Assembly: GCA_017450945.1 (NCBI GenBank)
Contig: JAFSSP010000007.1
Location: 36,982 to 100,981 of the forward strand
DNA length: 64,000 bases
Direction of reading: 5' to 3'
From: Clostridia bacterium
GTDB taxonomy: Bacteria > Bacillota > Clostridia > Oscillospirales > CAG-272
Both the position numbers and the translations under genes were made by a program. How positions within the stretch are numbered: position 1 is the first letter of the stretch; each line of letters starts with the position of its first letter. A model generated the notes under the pieces. The model was not told where the DNA came from. It made no database searches and saw only the letters and a program-made list of their open reading frames with translations. Shown here piece after piece: positions 33,998 through 42,346 of this stretch.

Positions 33998-35332
33998 TTA
34001 GTCTGCGTCATCGCCCTTCATACGGATGATGAGTTTGATCGGCGTTCCCGAGAACCCGAAGGTCTCGCGCAGGCAGTTTTCGATATAGCGTTGATAGGAG
34101 AAGTGGAACAGTTCCACATTGTTGCAAAAGATCACAAAGGTCGGAGGTGCGACGCCGATCTGCGTCATATAATAGATTTTCAGCCTGCGGCCTTTGTCTG
34201 TGGGCGGCTGTACCCTTATCATCGCGTCGCCCAGCACGTCGTTGAGCATTCCGGTTGTCACGCGCATGACCGACTGACCGTAGACATAAAGGATTCTCTC
34301 ATACAGCGTTTCTACCCTCTGACCGGTCTTTGCCGAGACGTACAGGATCGGCGCATAGGTCATATAGGCAAGCTCTGTGCGGATCTTGTTGTTGAACTCG
34401 TTAACCGTGGAATTGTCCTTTTCGATCCGATCCCATTTGTTGACGACGATGATGGTTGCTTTGCCTGCTTCGTGCGCAATCCCGGCAATTTTGGTATCCT
34501 GGTCGGTGATGCCGGTCGTCGCGTCGATCATAAGCAGGCAGACGTTGGCGCGCTCGACCGCCATGTGCGCTCGAAGCACGCTGAAGTGTTCGATCTTATC
34601 TTCGATCTTGGACTGGCGGCGAATCCCCGCCGTGTCGATAAAGGTGAATTTTCCATACGCATTTTCGACCTGGGTATCCACCGCGTCGCGGGTGGTCCCG
34701 GCGATCTCGGATACGATGAGACGGTTTTCACAGAGCAGGCGATTGATGATCGAGGATTTTCCGGCATTCGGTTTTCCGATGACGGCGATTTTAATGCTGT
34801 CATCCTCTTCCTCTTCACCCACTTCTTGCTCGTTGAGCGCTTCCACACAGGCGTCGAGCAGATCACCGGTCCCGTTGCCGTGCGAGCTTGAGATGCTGAT
34901 CGGATCTTCGCGGAACCCGAGCTCGTAAAACTCGTAGAACGCCATGGGAGGATCGCCTACGTTATCGCACTTGTTGACGCAAAGAATGACCGGTTTCCCG
35001 CTTTTCTTCAGCGTTGTGGCGATTTCACGGTCGTCGGCGGTCAAGCCTGCGCGCACGTCGCAGAGAAAGACGATCACGTTTGCGCTCTCGATGGCAAGTT
35101 CGGCTTGCGCACGCATCTGAGAGAGGATGATATCGTTTGTTTTCGGTTCAATACCGCCGGTATCGACCAGGATCATTTTGCGACCGCGCCATTCGCATTC
35201 GCCGTAGATCCTGTCGCGCGTCACGCCGGGCGTATCCTCAACGATCGAGCGCCGCTCGCCGATGAGCTTATTGAAGAGGGTGCTTTTTCCCACGTTGGGG
35301 CGCCCTACAATGGCAATGATTGGTTTTGACAT
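33998..35332 (-). CDS. der: Double GTPase Der (EngA)
   Basis: A 444-residue protein with two tandem G domains: the first with GRPNVGKS at residues 10-17, the second with GKPNAGKSS near residue 185 and the switch AGTTRDAVD. A C-terminal KH-like domain follows. Der is essential for 50S assembly. AAAGGA precedes the start. With obg and a pseudouridine synthase downstream, this operon is devoted to ribosome maturation. Confidence 0.97.
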   Translation of the reverse strand: MSKPIIAIVGRPNVGKSTLFNKLIGERRSIVEDTPGVTRDRIYGECEWRGRKMILVDTGGIEPKTNDIILSQMRAQAELAIESANVIVFLCDVRAGLTADDREIATTLKKSGKPVILCVNKCDNVGDPPMAFYEFYELGFREDPISISSSHGNGTGDLLDACVEALNEQEVGEEEEDDSIKIAVIGKPNAGKSSIINRLLCENRLIVSEIAGTTRDAVDTQVENAYGKFTFIDTAGIRRQSKIEDKIEHFSVLRAHMAVERANVCLLMIDATTGITDQDTKIAGIAHEAGKATIIVVNKWDRIEKDNSTVNEFNNKIRTELAYMTYAPILYVSAKTGQRVETLYERILYVYGQSVMRVTTGMLNDVLGDAMIRVQPPTDKGRRLKIYYMTQIGVAPPTFVIFCNNVELFHFSYQRYIENCLRETFGFSGTPIKLIIRMKGDDAD

Positions 35333-35346
35333 GGCAAATCCTTTCG

Positions 35347-36666
35347 TTATTCGTTGATTCCGAGTACCGTTCGCACAAATCCGTCGCCCGTGCAGGGGCA
35401 GGTGCGCAAATGTACTCCAAGCGCCGCTTCGAGGTCGGCGGGAGTCTTGTCATCAAGAAAGATCTCTTCGTCGGCTTTGAGCATCACAGCGGGGTAGAGG
35501 AGTTCTTCTCCGAGATCTTTTCCTTTGAGCTGCTCGATCACGTCCTGCCCGGTGATCAGCCCCGCTACCGTGACGTTCTCTCCAAAGAAGTTGTTTTTGA
35601 TCTCATAGACTGCTACTTTCAAGAGCGGGAACGCATCGGTCAATTCTTTTGCCGCTTTGCGGATCGTTCCCGCGGCGGCGACTCCCGTGATCACGGAGAC
35701 TGAGCGAGGCTTTTTCAGGGCAAATCCTTCCTCTTGCAGAGCTTCTGTTTCAAATGCAAAATCGGTTTCAAAAGAGGTGATCATGCCAACGCCGTTTTCA
35801 ATCTGTGAATAGTCCTCGTAGAACTCGTCATTCGGAAGCGGCACGCCGGCTTTGAGATAAAACTCGTCCGAACAATAAAACAGTCGCGTGCCGTATTGTT
35901 TCCTGCAATAGTTGCCGAAGGCGTTGACCTCGTCTAACACCGCTTTGCAGTCCTCTTTGGTAAAGGGCTCCAGCGGGTAGAGGCTGTCGCGAAATTTGGT
36001 TAGCCCCACCGGGACGACCGAGCAGGATTTGAGCGCAGGATAAAGCGAGAGAAGGTCGTGCATGGTGCGGTCGAGCTCGTTTCCATCATTGATCCCTTTG
36101 CAAAGCACGATCTGGGTGCAGAGCGAGATCCCGGCGTCGGCAAGACGACGGAGATAGGAAAGCACCTCGCCCGCGCGCTTGTTTTTCATCATTTGCACGC
36201 GAAGCTCGGGATTGGTCGTGTGAACCGAAATATTGACCGGCGAGAGGTGCATCTCGATGATGCGGTCGATGTCCTCGTCATGAAGGTTGGTCAGCGTGAC
36301 GTAGTTGCCATGCAAAAAGGACAGGCGATCGTCGTCATCCTTAAAGTACAGGCTTTTGCGCAGTCCTTTTGGAAGCTGGTCAATGAAGCAGAAGACGCAT
36401 TTGTTGGCGCAGGAATGCTTTTTGTCCATGAGCGCGCTGGAAAACTCAAGACCGATGTCAAAGAGGTTTTCCTGCTTGGAGAAACGGATGGTATGCTCGA
36501 TCCCATCCCTGCACACGACAAGCTCAATGTTTCGGTCGGTCATGTAAAACCGGTAGTCGAGAACGTCTCTTATCGGGTGACCGTTGATGGAAAGGAGGCG
36601 ATCGTCAGCTTTGAGTCCCACGGCTTCCGCAAGCGTTTTGGGACAAACTTTTTGAATGATGACCAT
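35347..36666 (-). CDS. DUF512 radical-SAM/PDZ-like protein
   Basis: A 439-residue DUF512 protein. It has an N-terminal PDZ-like segment (LKADDRLLSINGHPIRDVLDY), a cysteine cluster CANKCVFCFIDQLP that matches the radical-SAM CxxxCxxC pattern, then the DUF512 domain. The family is common in Clostridia and adjacent to der, but its reaction is not established. ATG 36666 follows AAGGAGG; the longer in-frame start has none. It is the first gene of the operon running to DUF3810. Confidence 0.9.
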   Translation of the reverse strand: MVIIQKVCPKTLAEAVGLKADDRLLSINGHPIRDVLDYRFYMTDRNIELVVCRDGIEHTIRFSKQENLFDIGLEFSSALMDKKHSCANKCVFCFIDQLPKGLRKSLYFKDDDDRLSFLHGNYVTLTNLHDEDIDRIIEMHLSPVNISVHTTNPELRVQMMKNKRAGEVLSYLRRLADAGISLCTQIVLCKGINDGNELDRTMHDLLSLYPALKSCSVVPVGLTKFRDSLYPLEPFTKEDCKAVLDEVNAFGNYCRKQYGTRLFYCSDEFYLKAGVPLPNDEFYEDYSQIENGVGMITSFETDFAFETEALQEEGFALKKPRSVSVITGVAAAGTIRKAAKELTDAFPLLKVAVYEIKNNFFGENVTVAGLITGQDVIEQLKGKDLGEELLYPAVMLKADEEIFLDDKTPADLEAALGVHLRTCPCTGDGFVRTVLGINE

Positions 36667-36700
36667 AAGCGCATCCTCCTTCCAATCTTTATAACATATT

Positions 36701-36729
36701 ATTTTACCATGTAAAGCGTAAAAAGTCAA
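36701..36729 (-). promoter_or_regulatory. Promoter for the DUF512-der-obg operon
   Basis: Minus strand TTGACT (36724-36729), 17-bp spacer, TAAAAT (36701-36706). Confidence 0.75.
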
Positions 36730-36740
36730 TGGAAATCAAG

Positions 36741-36776
36741 AAAAAGGGAAGTCCTACTTGTAAAAAAGGACTTCCC
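36741..36776 (-). terminator. Terminator after rsmA
   Basis: A 10-bp stem GGGAAGTCCT / AGGACTTCCC is followed on the minus strand by T5. It separates rsmA from the next operon. Confidence 0.85.
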
Positions 36777-36783
36777 GTATCTA

Positions 36784-37662
36784 TTATTTTGTCGTTTTTG
36801 CAAGGATTTTCTCCAGTTCGCTTGTAAGAGAAACAAACAAGGAAATATCCAATTCCTCGCCGCGCACGGTCGGTGACAACCCCATCGAGGACAGGCAGGC
36901 CGTAATCTCCGCTTTGTCAAGTTCTGGAAAGCCCGCCGAAAGGGCATTTGCAAGAATTTTTCTGCGTTCGCCGAACGCGGCCTTGATCGTGCGGAAGAGC
37001 AGATCGGCGTTTGTATCCCGATAGGGGGATTCCCGAAAGAGTTTGATCCGCACCACCGCCGAATCGACCTTTGGTGGCGGCAGAAATTTTCCGGCAGGGA
37101 CCAAAAAGAGACGTTCGGCAACTCCGTAATAGGCAAGTGCGACCGTGATCGCGCCGTAGTCCTTGCTTTTTGCCTTGGCAGAGAGGCGGTCGGCCACCTC
37201 TTTTTGCACCATGACGGTGATTGAATCAAAGGGAAGTCCGCTCTCAAGCAGCTTCATAAGGATCGGCGTTGTGATATAGTAGGGAAGATTGGCGCAAACC
37301 GAAACCGGGCCTCGCTCGAAATCCGCTTTGAGAAGCGTGGGAAGGTCGGCTTTCATCACGTCTTCGTTGATCACTTGGACGTTTGAACAGTCGGCAAGCG
37401 TCTCTGAAAGGATCGGAATGAGTCCGCGGTCAATTTCCAGGGCGACGACCTTTTCATAGCGATATGCCAGCTCGCGCGTCAGCGTCCCGACGCCGGGGCC
37501 GATCTCAAGAATTGTGCGCTCGTGCGTCTCTCCCGCGGCGTCGGCAATGTCTTCAACGACTGTGGAATCCATCAAAAAGTTCTGCCCGAACTCTTTGCGA
37601 AAAGTTACGCCATAGGCGCTCATGAGGTCGCGCACCTGCTTTGGATTGTAAAGATTGATCAT
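36784..37662 (-). CDS. rsmA: 16S rRNA dimethyladenosine transferase RsmA/KsgA
   Basis: A 292-residue RsmA. SAM site EIGPGVGTLTREL and catalytic NLPYYITTPI are clear, as is the helical C-terminal RNA-binding domain. It dimethylates the two adjacent adenines near the 3' end of 16S rRNA late in 30S assembly. GAGGA precedes the ATG. It is monocistronic here with its own terminator, rather than next to rnmV as in Bacillus. Confidence 0.96.
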   Translation of the reverse strand: MINLYNPKQVRDLMSAYGVTFRKEFGQNFLMDSTVVEDIADAAGETHERTILEIGPGVGTLTRELAYRYEKVVALEIDRGLIPILSETLADCSNVQVINEDVMKADLPTLLKADFERGPVSVCANLPYYITTPILMKLLESGLPFDSITVMVQKEVADRLSAKAKSKDYGAITVALAYYGVAERLFLVPAGKFLPPPKVDSAVVRIKLFRESPYRDTNADLLFRTIKAAFGERRKILANALSAGFPELDKAEITACLSSMGLSPTVRGEELDISLFVSLTSELEKILAKTTK

Positions 37663-37728
37663 CTGTTTTTCCTCGTCTTGGAGATACTGAAAAAATCATA
37701 CCATAAAAAGGCCGATCTGTCAAGAACG

Positions 37729-37797
37729 ACCACTTATGCCCGAAAATCTACCACTTGGGCAAAATCTATTTACAAATCCGGCGTTCGGGATTATAAT
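37729..37797 (+). promoter_or_regulatory. LytTR gene promoter with phased direct-repeat operator
   Basis: The promoter is TTTACA (37769-37774), 17-bp spacer, TATAAT (37792-37797). Just upstream are two ACCACTT repeats (37729-37735 and 37750-37756), each followed by G/C-rich bases and 21 bp apart, so on the same face of the helix. LytTR regulators bind such direct repeats, so autoregulation is likely. Confidence 0.65.
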
Positions 37798-37823
37798 GAA
37801 ATCATCAAAAGGGAGGTGATTCT

Positions 37824-38279
37824 GTGAAGCTTCGGATCGAGATCGACCCGGACGGACCGGAAGAAGTTGTCATCAAGGCAAAAGCAATCACAGAGAGCCT
37901 GCAAAACCTGCAAACCAAGCTGGAGCGCACGCTGAACGCCTCTGGAGAGATCGCCTTAAAGAAAGGCAACGAAGAGTTTTATCTGCCTTACCGCGAGATC
38001 CTCTATTTTGAGACCGAAGGGAAGTCGGTAACGGCTTACACCAAGGACGAGGCCTTTCAAACCGCTCTGCATCTGAACGAGCTTTCCTTGCTTTTGCCAA
38101 AATCCTTTACGCGGGCTTCCAAGAGCTGTATTGTCAACACGGCAAAAATCTGCTCGATTGTGCGCAGCCCGACCGGGGTCAGCGTCGCCCGCTTTTCGGG
38201 AAGCGACAGCATCCTCTATATTTCCAGAAAGTATTATCACGTCGTGCGTGAGATCATTGAAGAAACGAGGTTAAACTAA
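37824..38279 (+). CDS. LytTR-domain transcriptional regulator
   Basis: A 151-residue protein with a short N-terminal helical region and one LytTR DNA-binding domain (about residues 45-150; EFYLPYREILYFETEGKSV, SFTRASKSCIVNTAKICSI, ISRKYYHVVREII). There is no receiver domain, so it is not a classical response regulator. Stand-alone LytTR genes of this kind are commonly paired with a membrane protein that restrains them. GTG 37824 follows GGGAGGTG. The membrane gene follows by one base. Confidence 0.9.
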   Translation: MKLRIEIDPDGPEEVVIKAKAITESLQNLQTKLERTLNASGEIALKKGNEEFYLPYREILYFETEGKSVTAYTKDEAFQTALHLNELSLLLPKSFTRASKSCIVNTAKICSIVRSPTGVSVARFSGSDSILYISRKYYHVVREIIEETRLN

Positions 38280-38280
38280 C

Positions 38281-39000
38281 ATGGCAAACTGCAAAAACAA
38301 ATCCTGCGATAAAAAACGCTATCAAGCGATCTTTTGGGGCCTTGTCCTCATCCTTGCCGCCGCGGTCCTCATTCTGGACGGCGTTGGCGTAGCCCTTGCT
38401 CCCGGCTTTACCCCATGGAGAATCATCGGCAGAGTATTGCTCCTTGCCTGGGTGGTCTACGAGATCGTTCGTCTGAAATTTGCCGATATCTTTTTCCCAC
38501 TTGCTCTCTTGTTCTTACTTTTCAAAGATCCGCTTGCCGATCTTCTTAGCTGGAACAAAGAGAAGATTCCGAAAGCATGGATCATCCTGCTTGCGGCGAT
38601 CCTCATCAGCATCGGTCTTCACATCATTTTTGACCGCAAGAAAACCGTTTATGTCAACGGCGTAAAGGTGGAAAACGAAAAAATCGGCGTTGGAAAGATG
38701 GGGAAAGAGACCTTTTATGCCGACGCGGCCGATCTCTCCGGATACACCATCAAGGATCATCTCGGCGCGGTGGAGCTGTTTGTCACCAACAAAGAATCCT
38801 ATGTGGGAAGCGGCGTTATCACGATTTGCGATAATCTTGGTCTTGTGACCCTGCATTTGCCGGGAGATTGGAACGTCTTGACCCAGTGCAGAGACAACCT
38901 CGGTACCATCTCGGTTCCCGAACATGAAGCGACGGGCGAGAAGAGCATTACCCTTGACGTTTACGATAATCTTGGGAAGGTTGAAGTGAAGTTTGAGTAA
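38281..39000 (+). CDS. LiaF-like membrane protein (LytTR partner)
   Basis: A 239-residue protein: a Cys/Lys-rich N-terminus, about four membrane spans (17-40, 47-62, 66-82, 97-118), then a beta-rich soluble domain with repeated LG/DNLG turns (DHLGAVELF, CDNLGLVTLHL, RDNLGTISVPE, YDNLGKVEVKF). This C-terminal repeat resembles LiaF and other envelope-stress proteins. Placed one base after the LytTR gene, it probably modulates that regulator in response to membrane or wall stress. This is inference from context. Confidence 0.75.
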   Translation: MANCKNKSCDKKRYQAIFWGLVLILAAAVLILDGVGVALAPGFTPWRIIGRVLLLAWVVYEIVRLKFADIFFPLALLFLLFKDPLADLLSWNKEKIPKAWIILLAAILISIGLHIIFDRKKTVYVNGVKVENEKIGVGKMGKETFYADAADLSGYTIKDHLGAVELFVTNKESYVGSGVITICDNLGLVTLHLPGDWNVLTQCRDNLGTISVPEHEATGEKSITLDVYDNLGKVEVKFE

Positions 39001-39002
39001 AA

Positions 39003-39202
39003 GTTAGATAGGACTTGAACTCTGCACAAGTGCGCTTTTCAATCTGCAAAAACTTTATAGCTATTTAGCGCACGAGACGTTTTTCTCGACGGCTGAACAC
39101 CGTCGTTTTGCAAGCAAAAACGAAAAACGTCGGTGCGATTCTGCGTATCCATCAGAAGACTCAGAAAAAGTCGGGAGCCCCCAAGGGACTCCCGACTTTT
39201 TC
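39003..39202 (-). repeat. tRNA-Leu(TAG)-linked unit
   Basis: One unit of about 206 bp lies downstream of tRNA-Leu(TAG). It has a terminator-like hairpin (39163-39203), a cassette with outer arms GACGTTTTT (39076-39084) and AAAAACGTC (39123-39131) enclosing CGACGG/CCGTCG and TTTTGCAAGCAAAA hairpins, then a partial tRNA copy at 39006-39028. That copy carries the extra base (GAACTCTGCAC versus GAACCTGCAC) and has lost the acceptor end. The cassette is clearly homologous to the tRNA-Pro cassettes. Confidence 0.85.
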
Positions 39203-39287
39203 TGGTGCTCCTGACAGGACTTGAACCTGCACACCTTGCGGTATTGGATCCTAAATCCAACGTGTCTGCCAATTCCACCACAGGAGC
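39203..39287 (-). tRNA. tRNA-Leu (TAG)
   Basis: An 85-nt class II tRNA with CCA encoded. Acceptor GCTCCTG/CAGGAGC, anticodon stem TTGGA/TCCAA with loop TTTAGGA, giving anticodon TAG; long variable arm present. Confidence 0.96.
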
Positions 39288-39301
39288 GTATTTCTTTTGC
39301 C

Positions 39302-39330
39302 ATTATAGCGATTTTTTCCACATCTGTCAA
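39302..39330 (-). promoter_or_regulatory. Consensus promoter for tRNA-Leu(TAG)
   Basis: Minus strand TTGACA (39325-39330), 17-bp spacer, TATAAT (39302-39307). Confidence 0.92.
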
Positions 39331-39352
39331 GAGCGAATTTTTTGTCAATCTA

Positions 39353-39381
39353 TTTACAAATGCGGAAAATAATGTTATAAT
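39353..39381 (+). promoter_or_regulatory. Promoter for the 39416 gene
   Basis: TTTACA (39353-39358), 17-bp spacer, TATAAT (39376-39381). It starts only 22 bp from the divergent tRNA-Leu promoter. Confidence 0.8.
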
Positions 39382-39415
39382 ATCAAAAAGTGTACTTTTT
39401 GAAAGGACGGACGAC

Positions 39416-41185
39416 ATGAAAAAGAACCTCAAAACGCTGGTGGAACGTACAAACGCGGAACGCCCGCAGTGCCTTGTGGACATGAACGAGATCGATCTCA
39501 TCGAAGCGTCCGGCATGGTTGCAGACCTGCGCCATAAAAAGAGCGCGCATCTGGCCGCACTCTGGAAGCTCGATCAGAGAGAGACGGTCCTTATCCCAAT
39601 GGGCGGTTCCGACCTCGAAGGCTTTTCACAGCTGACTTTCTGGATCTTTTGCGAAAGAGCAGTCGGCTCTGTGATCCGCATGCTGTTTGACACCACACCC
39701 GAGGGCAAAGGCGAGGCCGGATATGTTGCCGACATCCCGCTGACCAAAAAAGGATGGAACCACGTCTCTCTTGCCATGCTACAACTGCCGTCCACAGGAG
39801 ACGCCAGAAGCTGGAACTATGTTTCCAACATTCGCCTGACGCGCGTCAAAGGTAGAAAACTCGAGGGAGCCGCACTCTATCTCGACAGTTTCTTCCTTTG
39901 GGAAAACACCTCTCCTGCGGCCTATGAACTGATTCCGGATTTGCACCGCGCCATCGTTTTCTCGGAGCGCGGAGCCTTCTCGCTCGTTCGCGGAAAAAGG
40001 ATTCCCAATGCGCCTTTCGGTGGCGATCACTCGCCCGAAATCAATCCAAAAACCGGGGAATACTGGGTGCCGCTCTCTCCGATCGTGGCAGGATTTGTCC
40101 GCACGTCCGAGGCGGATTCCAAGCGGAAATCGCTTGCCTTTACCTATCGCAATCACTCCTACGTTTTCCTTGCCGGGACTCCGGCAGCCCGCGTGGACGG
40201 CGCGGTGAAACCGCTGAAATTTGCGCCTGCAGAGCAGGGCGGGGGACTATATGTTCCGATCTCCTTTGCGGCAGAATTTTTCGGCAGGAAATTCATCCTC
40301 GAAGAGGGCGGGCTCCTGGTACTTTCCAACCGCAAAACCTGGTTCTTAAAATCGGGGGAAGCCCTTCGCAGAGAGATCCTGGCGGCAACAACCTTCCCGA
40401 GCGTCAACTGCGAGGAGATCATCGAACAGCTTCGCACCAAGTTCTTCTCTCCCGGAAAAACGAGACTCCTGTTCTCCAAGGAAGAGGTTGGACGCCTGCG
40501 CAAATCGCTCAAAGCAGATGAAAAACTGCGCGAGGCTGTCTCTGCTTTGGAGCTCGATGCGGCCAACACAAAAGAGATTCCTTCCAACCGCCTGCTTGCG
40601 CTCTCGCTCTCCTATCTTGCCACCGGCAAAAAGAAGCTGCCCGAAGCCATCAAGGTGCAGTTTGGAAACGTCTCGCTCAATATTGACAATGATCTTGCAA
40701 AATTCGGGCATTCTTCCTACGCGATTGCCATGGCCTATGATGCCTCCAAGGGTGTGCTGACCGAGGCCGAAAAAGCGGTCATGGAGCGCAAGCTCATTCG
40801 TTCCTGCCTGCGTCCCGGGCTTTCCTACTTTAACGGAAAACGTGCGACCGCGTCGCTCGACAGCCTTGGTGCTGCGGCATTGGCCTGTGGTATGACGGCT
40901 TGTGCGCTGGTCATGGCGGATACCTATCCCGAGACCGCGAAAAAGCTCTTGGAAAAGAGCCTGGAGCATCTCAAAGCCTGCTTCCTTGCTTCCAAGCCGG
41001 ACAAAGAGGGAAGACTCGACCTTCTTCTCGGAACGCGTGCGCTTGACGTTGCACTGGAGACCACCTACGGTTGCGCGGCGCTTCCCGGCGTCAAGGAAGA
41101 TTATGCGGCACTCTTCAAAGATGCAAGCGAGAATCCCGCAGAATCTTTTGTAAAGCTTTGCGCCCGTCTTTTCCCAAGCGAATAA
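39416..41185 (+). CDS. Large protein with copper-amine-oxidase-like stalk domain and helical C-terminal domain
   Basis: A 589-residue protein I cannot name. Residues 30-165 look like a beta-sandwich (SQLTFWIFCERAVGS, LYLDSFFLWEN) of carbohydrate-binding style. Residues 250-305 resemble the copper amine oxidase N-terminal stalk domain (PAARVDGAVKPLKF, GGGLYVPISFAAEFFGRKF). From about 345 the chain is helical and vaguely like the toroidal domain of heparinase/alginate lyases. These are usually secreted modules, yet the protein starts MKKNLKTLVERTNAER with no signal peptide or membrane span. ATG 39416 follows AAAGGA. It stands alone between a promoter and a terminator. Confidence 0.55.
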   Translation: MKKNLKTLVERTNAERPQCLVDMNEIDLIEASGMVADLRHKKSAHLAALWKLDQRETVLIPMGGSDLEGFSQLTFWIFCERAVGSVIRMLFDTTPEGKGEAGYVADIPLTKKGWNHVSLAMLQLPSTGDARSWNYVSNIRLTRVKGRKLEGAALYLDSFFLWENTSPAAYELIPDLHRAIVFSERGAFSLVRGKRIPNAPFGGDHSPEINPKTGEYWVPLSPIVAGFVRTSEADSKRKSLAFTYRNHSYVFLAGTPAARVDGAVKPLKFAPAEQGGGLYVPISFAAEFFGRKFILEEGGLLVLSNRKTWFLKSGEALRREILAATTFPSVNCEEIIEQLRTKFFSPGKTRLLFSKEEVGRLRKSLKADEKLREAVSALELDAANTKEIPSNRLLALSLSYLATGKKKLPEAIKVQFGNVSLNIDNDLAKFGHSSYAIAMAYDASKGVLTEAEKAVMERKLIRSCLRPGLSYFNGKRATASLDSLGAAALACGMTACALVMADTYPETAKKLLEKSLEHLKACFLASKPDKEGRLDLLLGTRALDVALETTYGCAALPGVKEDYAALFKDASENPAESFVKLCARLFPSE

Positions 41186-41189
41186 AAGC

Positions 41190-41217
41190 AAAAGCGGAGG
41201 AATTTTCCTCCGCTTTT
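41190..41217. terminator. Bidirectional terminator
   Basis: AAAAGCGGAGGAA / TTCCTCCGCTTTT with a two-base loop separates the convergent 39416 gene and the recombinase. Confidence 0.85.
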
Positions 41218-42222
41218 TTAATCTTTTCGTTTGGTTTCGGCCAATGGATTTTGCTCCATGGCGCGCTCCATGGCCTGGTTGCTGACGTGGGTATAAATTT
41301 GCGTGGTGTTGAGCTGTTCATGACCGAGGATCTCTTTGAGCACGCGCACGTCAACATGACCCGATTGATACATGAGTGTTGCGGCCGTGTGCCGGAGCTT
41401 GTGAACCGAATAGTGTTTGGATTCAAGCCCTGCAAGCTTCAAATACTTATAGACCATCGCCTGGATCGTTTTGACGCTCATGCGCTGGTCAAGACGGCTG
41501 AGAAAGAGCGCGCGATCCTTGACGTTTGCGTATTTGGGGCCTTTGCGCTCGACAAGATAATCCGAGAGCGCAGTTCTGCAAGCATCGTTGAGATAGATGA
41601 TGCGTTCCTTGTTGCCTTTACCGACCACACGCATCGAGAGCAGATTGGAATCAAGATCGTTGAGGCTTAGTCCTGCAAGCTCCGAGACACGCATGCCGCA
41701 GTTGAGAAACAAGGTTAAAATGGCGTAGTCGCGCAGACGATAAGGGGAGTCTTTATCCTCTTCGACAGCACGGAGAAGGGCAAGAGACTCTTCCAGTGTC
41801 AGCACCTTCGGCAAGCTCTTTTTCGGCTTTGGGGCATCAATATCGGCCGTTGGATTGTCCTCAAGATAATGCTTTTTGTTGACGAGATATTTGTAAAAGG
41901 ATTTGAGTGCCGAGAGCTTTCTTGCGCGAGCAGACCAGGCGTTTGCACGCTCGCGGTTGGCGTAGTAGAGGAATTCGTAAATATCGTCGGCCGTGATTTT
42001 TTTGATCTCCTCGAGATCCACGCCGCGAACGTCGATATTTTCAAACTCTTCCGAGTTGTAGTCGATCCCTTTTTTGCTTGCCAGAATAAAGCGAAAGAAG
42101 GTGCGCAGATCAAACTGGTATTCCTGCACGGTCTTTGGGGAACAGCCCTGGATGGAGGATTTGTAGGAAATGTATTCCTGAATGAGCGGCGAGAACTCCG
42201 CCGGTGAAATCATGTTTGACAT
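41218..42222 (-). CDS. Tyrosine recombinase (XerC/XerD-like)
   Basis: A 334-residue tyrosine recombinase. The N-terminal SAM-like domain (about 10-130) starts FSPLIQEYISYKSS; the catalytic domain shows Arg in CGMRVSEL, Lys in VGKGNKERI, HKLRH, LGHEQL and the nucleophile in TQIYTHV. All six catalytic positions are present. It could be the chromosome-dimer Xer enzyme or a relative serving mobile DNA; the insertion before residue 110 makes it slightly longer than standard XerC/D. ATG 42222 follows GGAGGG. No integrase-linked element surrounds it. Confidence 0.88.
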   Translation of the reverse strand: MSNMISPAEFSPLIQEYISYKSSIQGCSPKTVQEYQFDLRTFFRFILASKKGIDYNSEEFENIDVRGVDLEEIKKITADDIYEFLYYANRERANAWSARARKLSALKSFYKYLVNKKHYLEDNPTADIDAPKPKKSLPKVLTLEESLALLRAVEEDKDSPYRLRDYAILTLFLNCGMRVSELAGLSLNDLDSNLLSMRVVGKGNKERIIYLNDACRTALSDYLVERKGPKYANVKDRALFLSRLDQRMSVKTIQAMVYKYLKLAGLESKHYSVHKLRHTAATLMYQSGHVDVRVLKEILGHEQLNTTQIYTHVSNQAMERAMEQNPLAETKRKD

Positions 42223-42293
42223 TCGATCCCTCCTTCCTTGCAATCATTATACACCAAGTCTTACGTTTTGGGAAGATTTTTTTGAAAAAATCC

Positions 42294-42322
42294 TTGCAAA
42301 AGACAGCGTGATTCGCTATAAT
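42294..42322 (+). promoter_or_regulatory. Promoter for the 42347 membrane protein gene
   Basis: TTGCAA (42294-42299), 17-bp spacer, TATAAT (42317-42322). Confidence 0.8.
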
Positions 42323-42346
42323 AAAGAGCGAAAGGAGCGTGATGAA

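Noticed and set aside
33287-34891. A 534-codon plus-strand frame
   Set aside because: It is antisense to obg and der, whose protein families are unmistakable.
41218-42222. Integrated genetic element around the recombinase
   Set aside because: Neighbours are ordinary genes, and no second attachment repeat or phage/ICE genes are seen.
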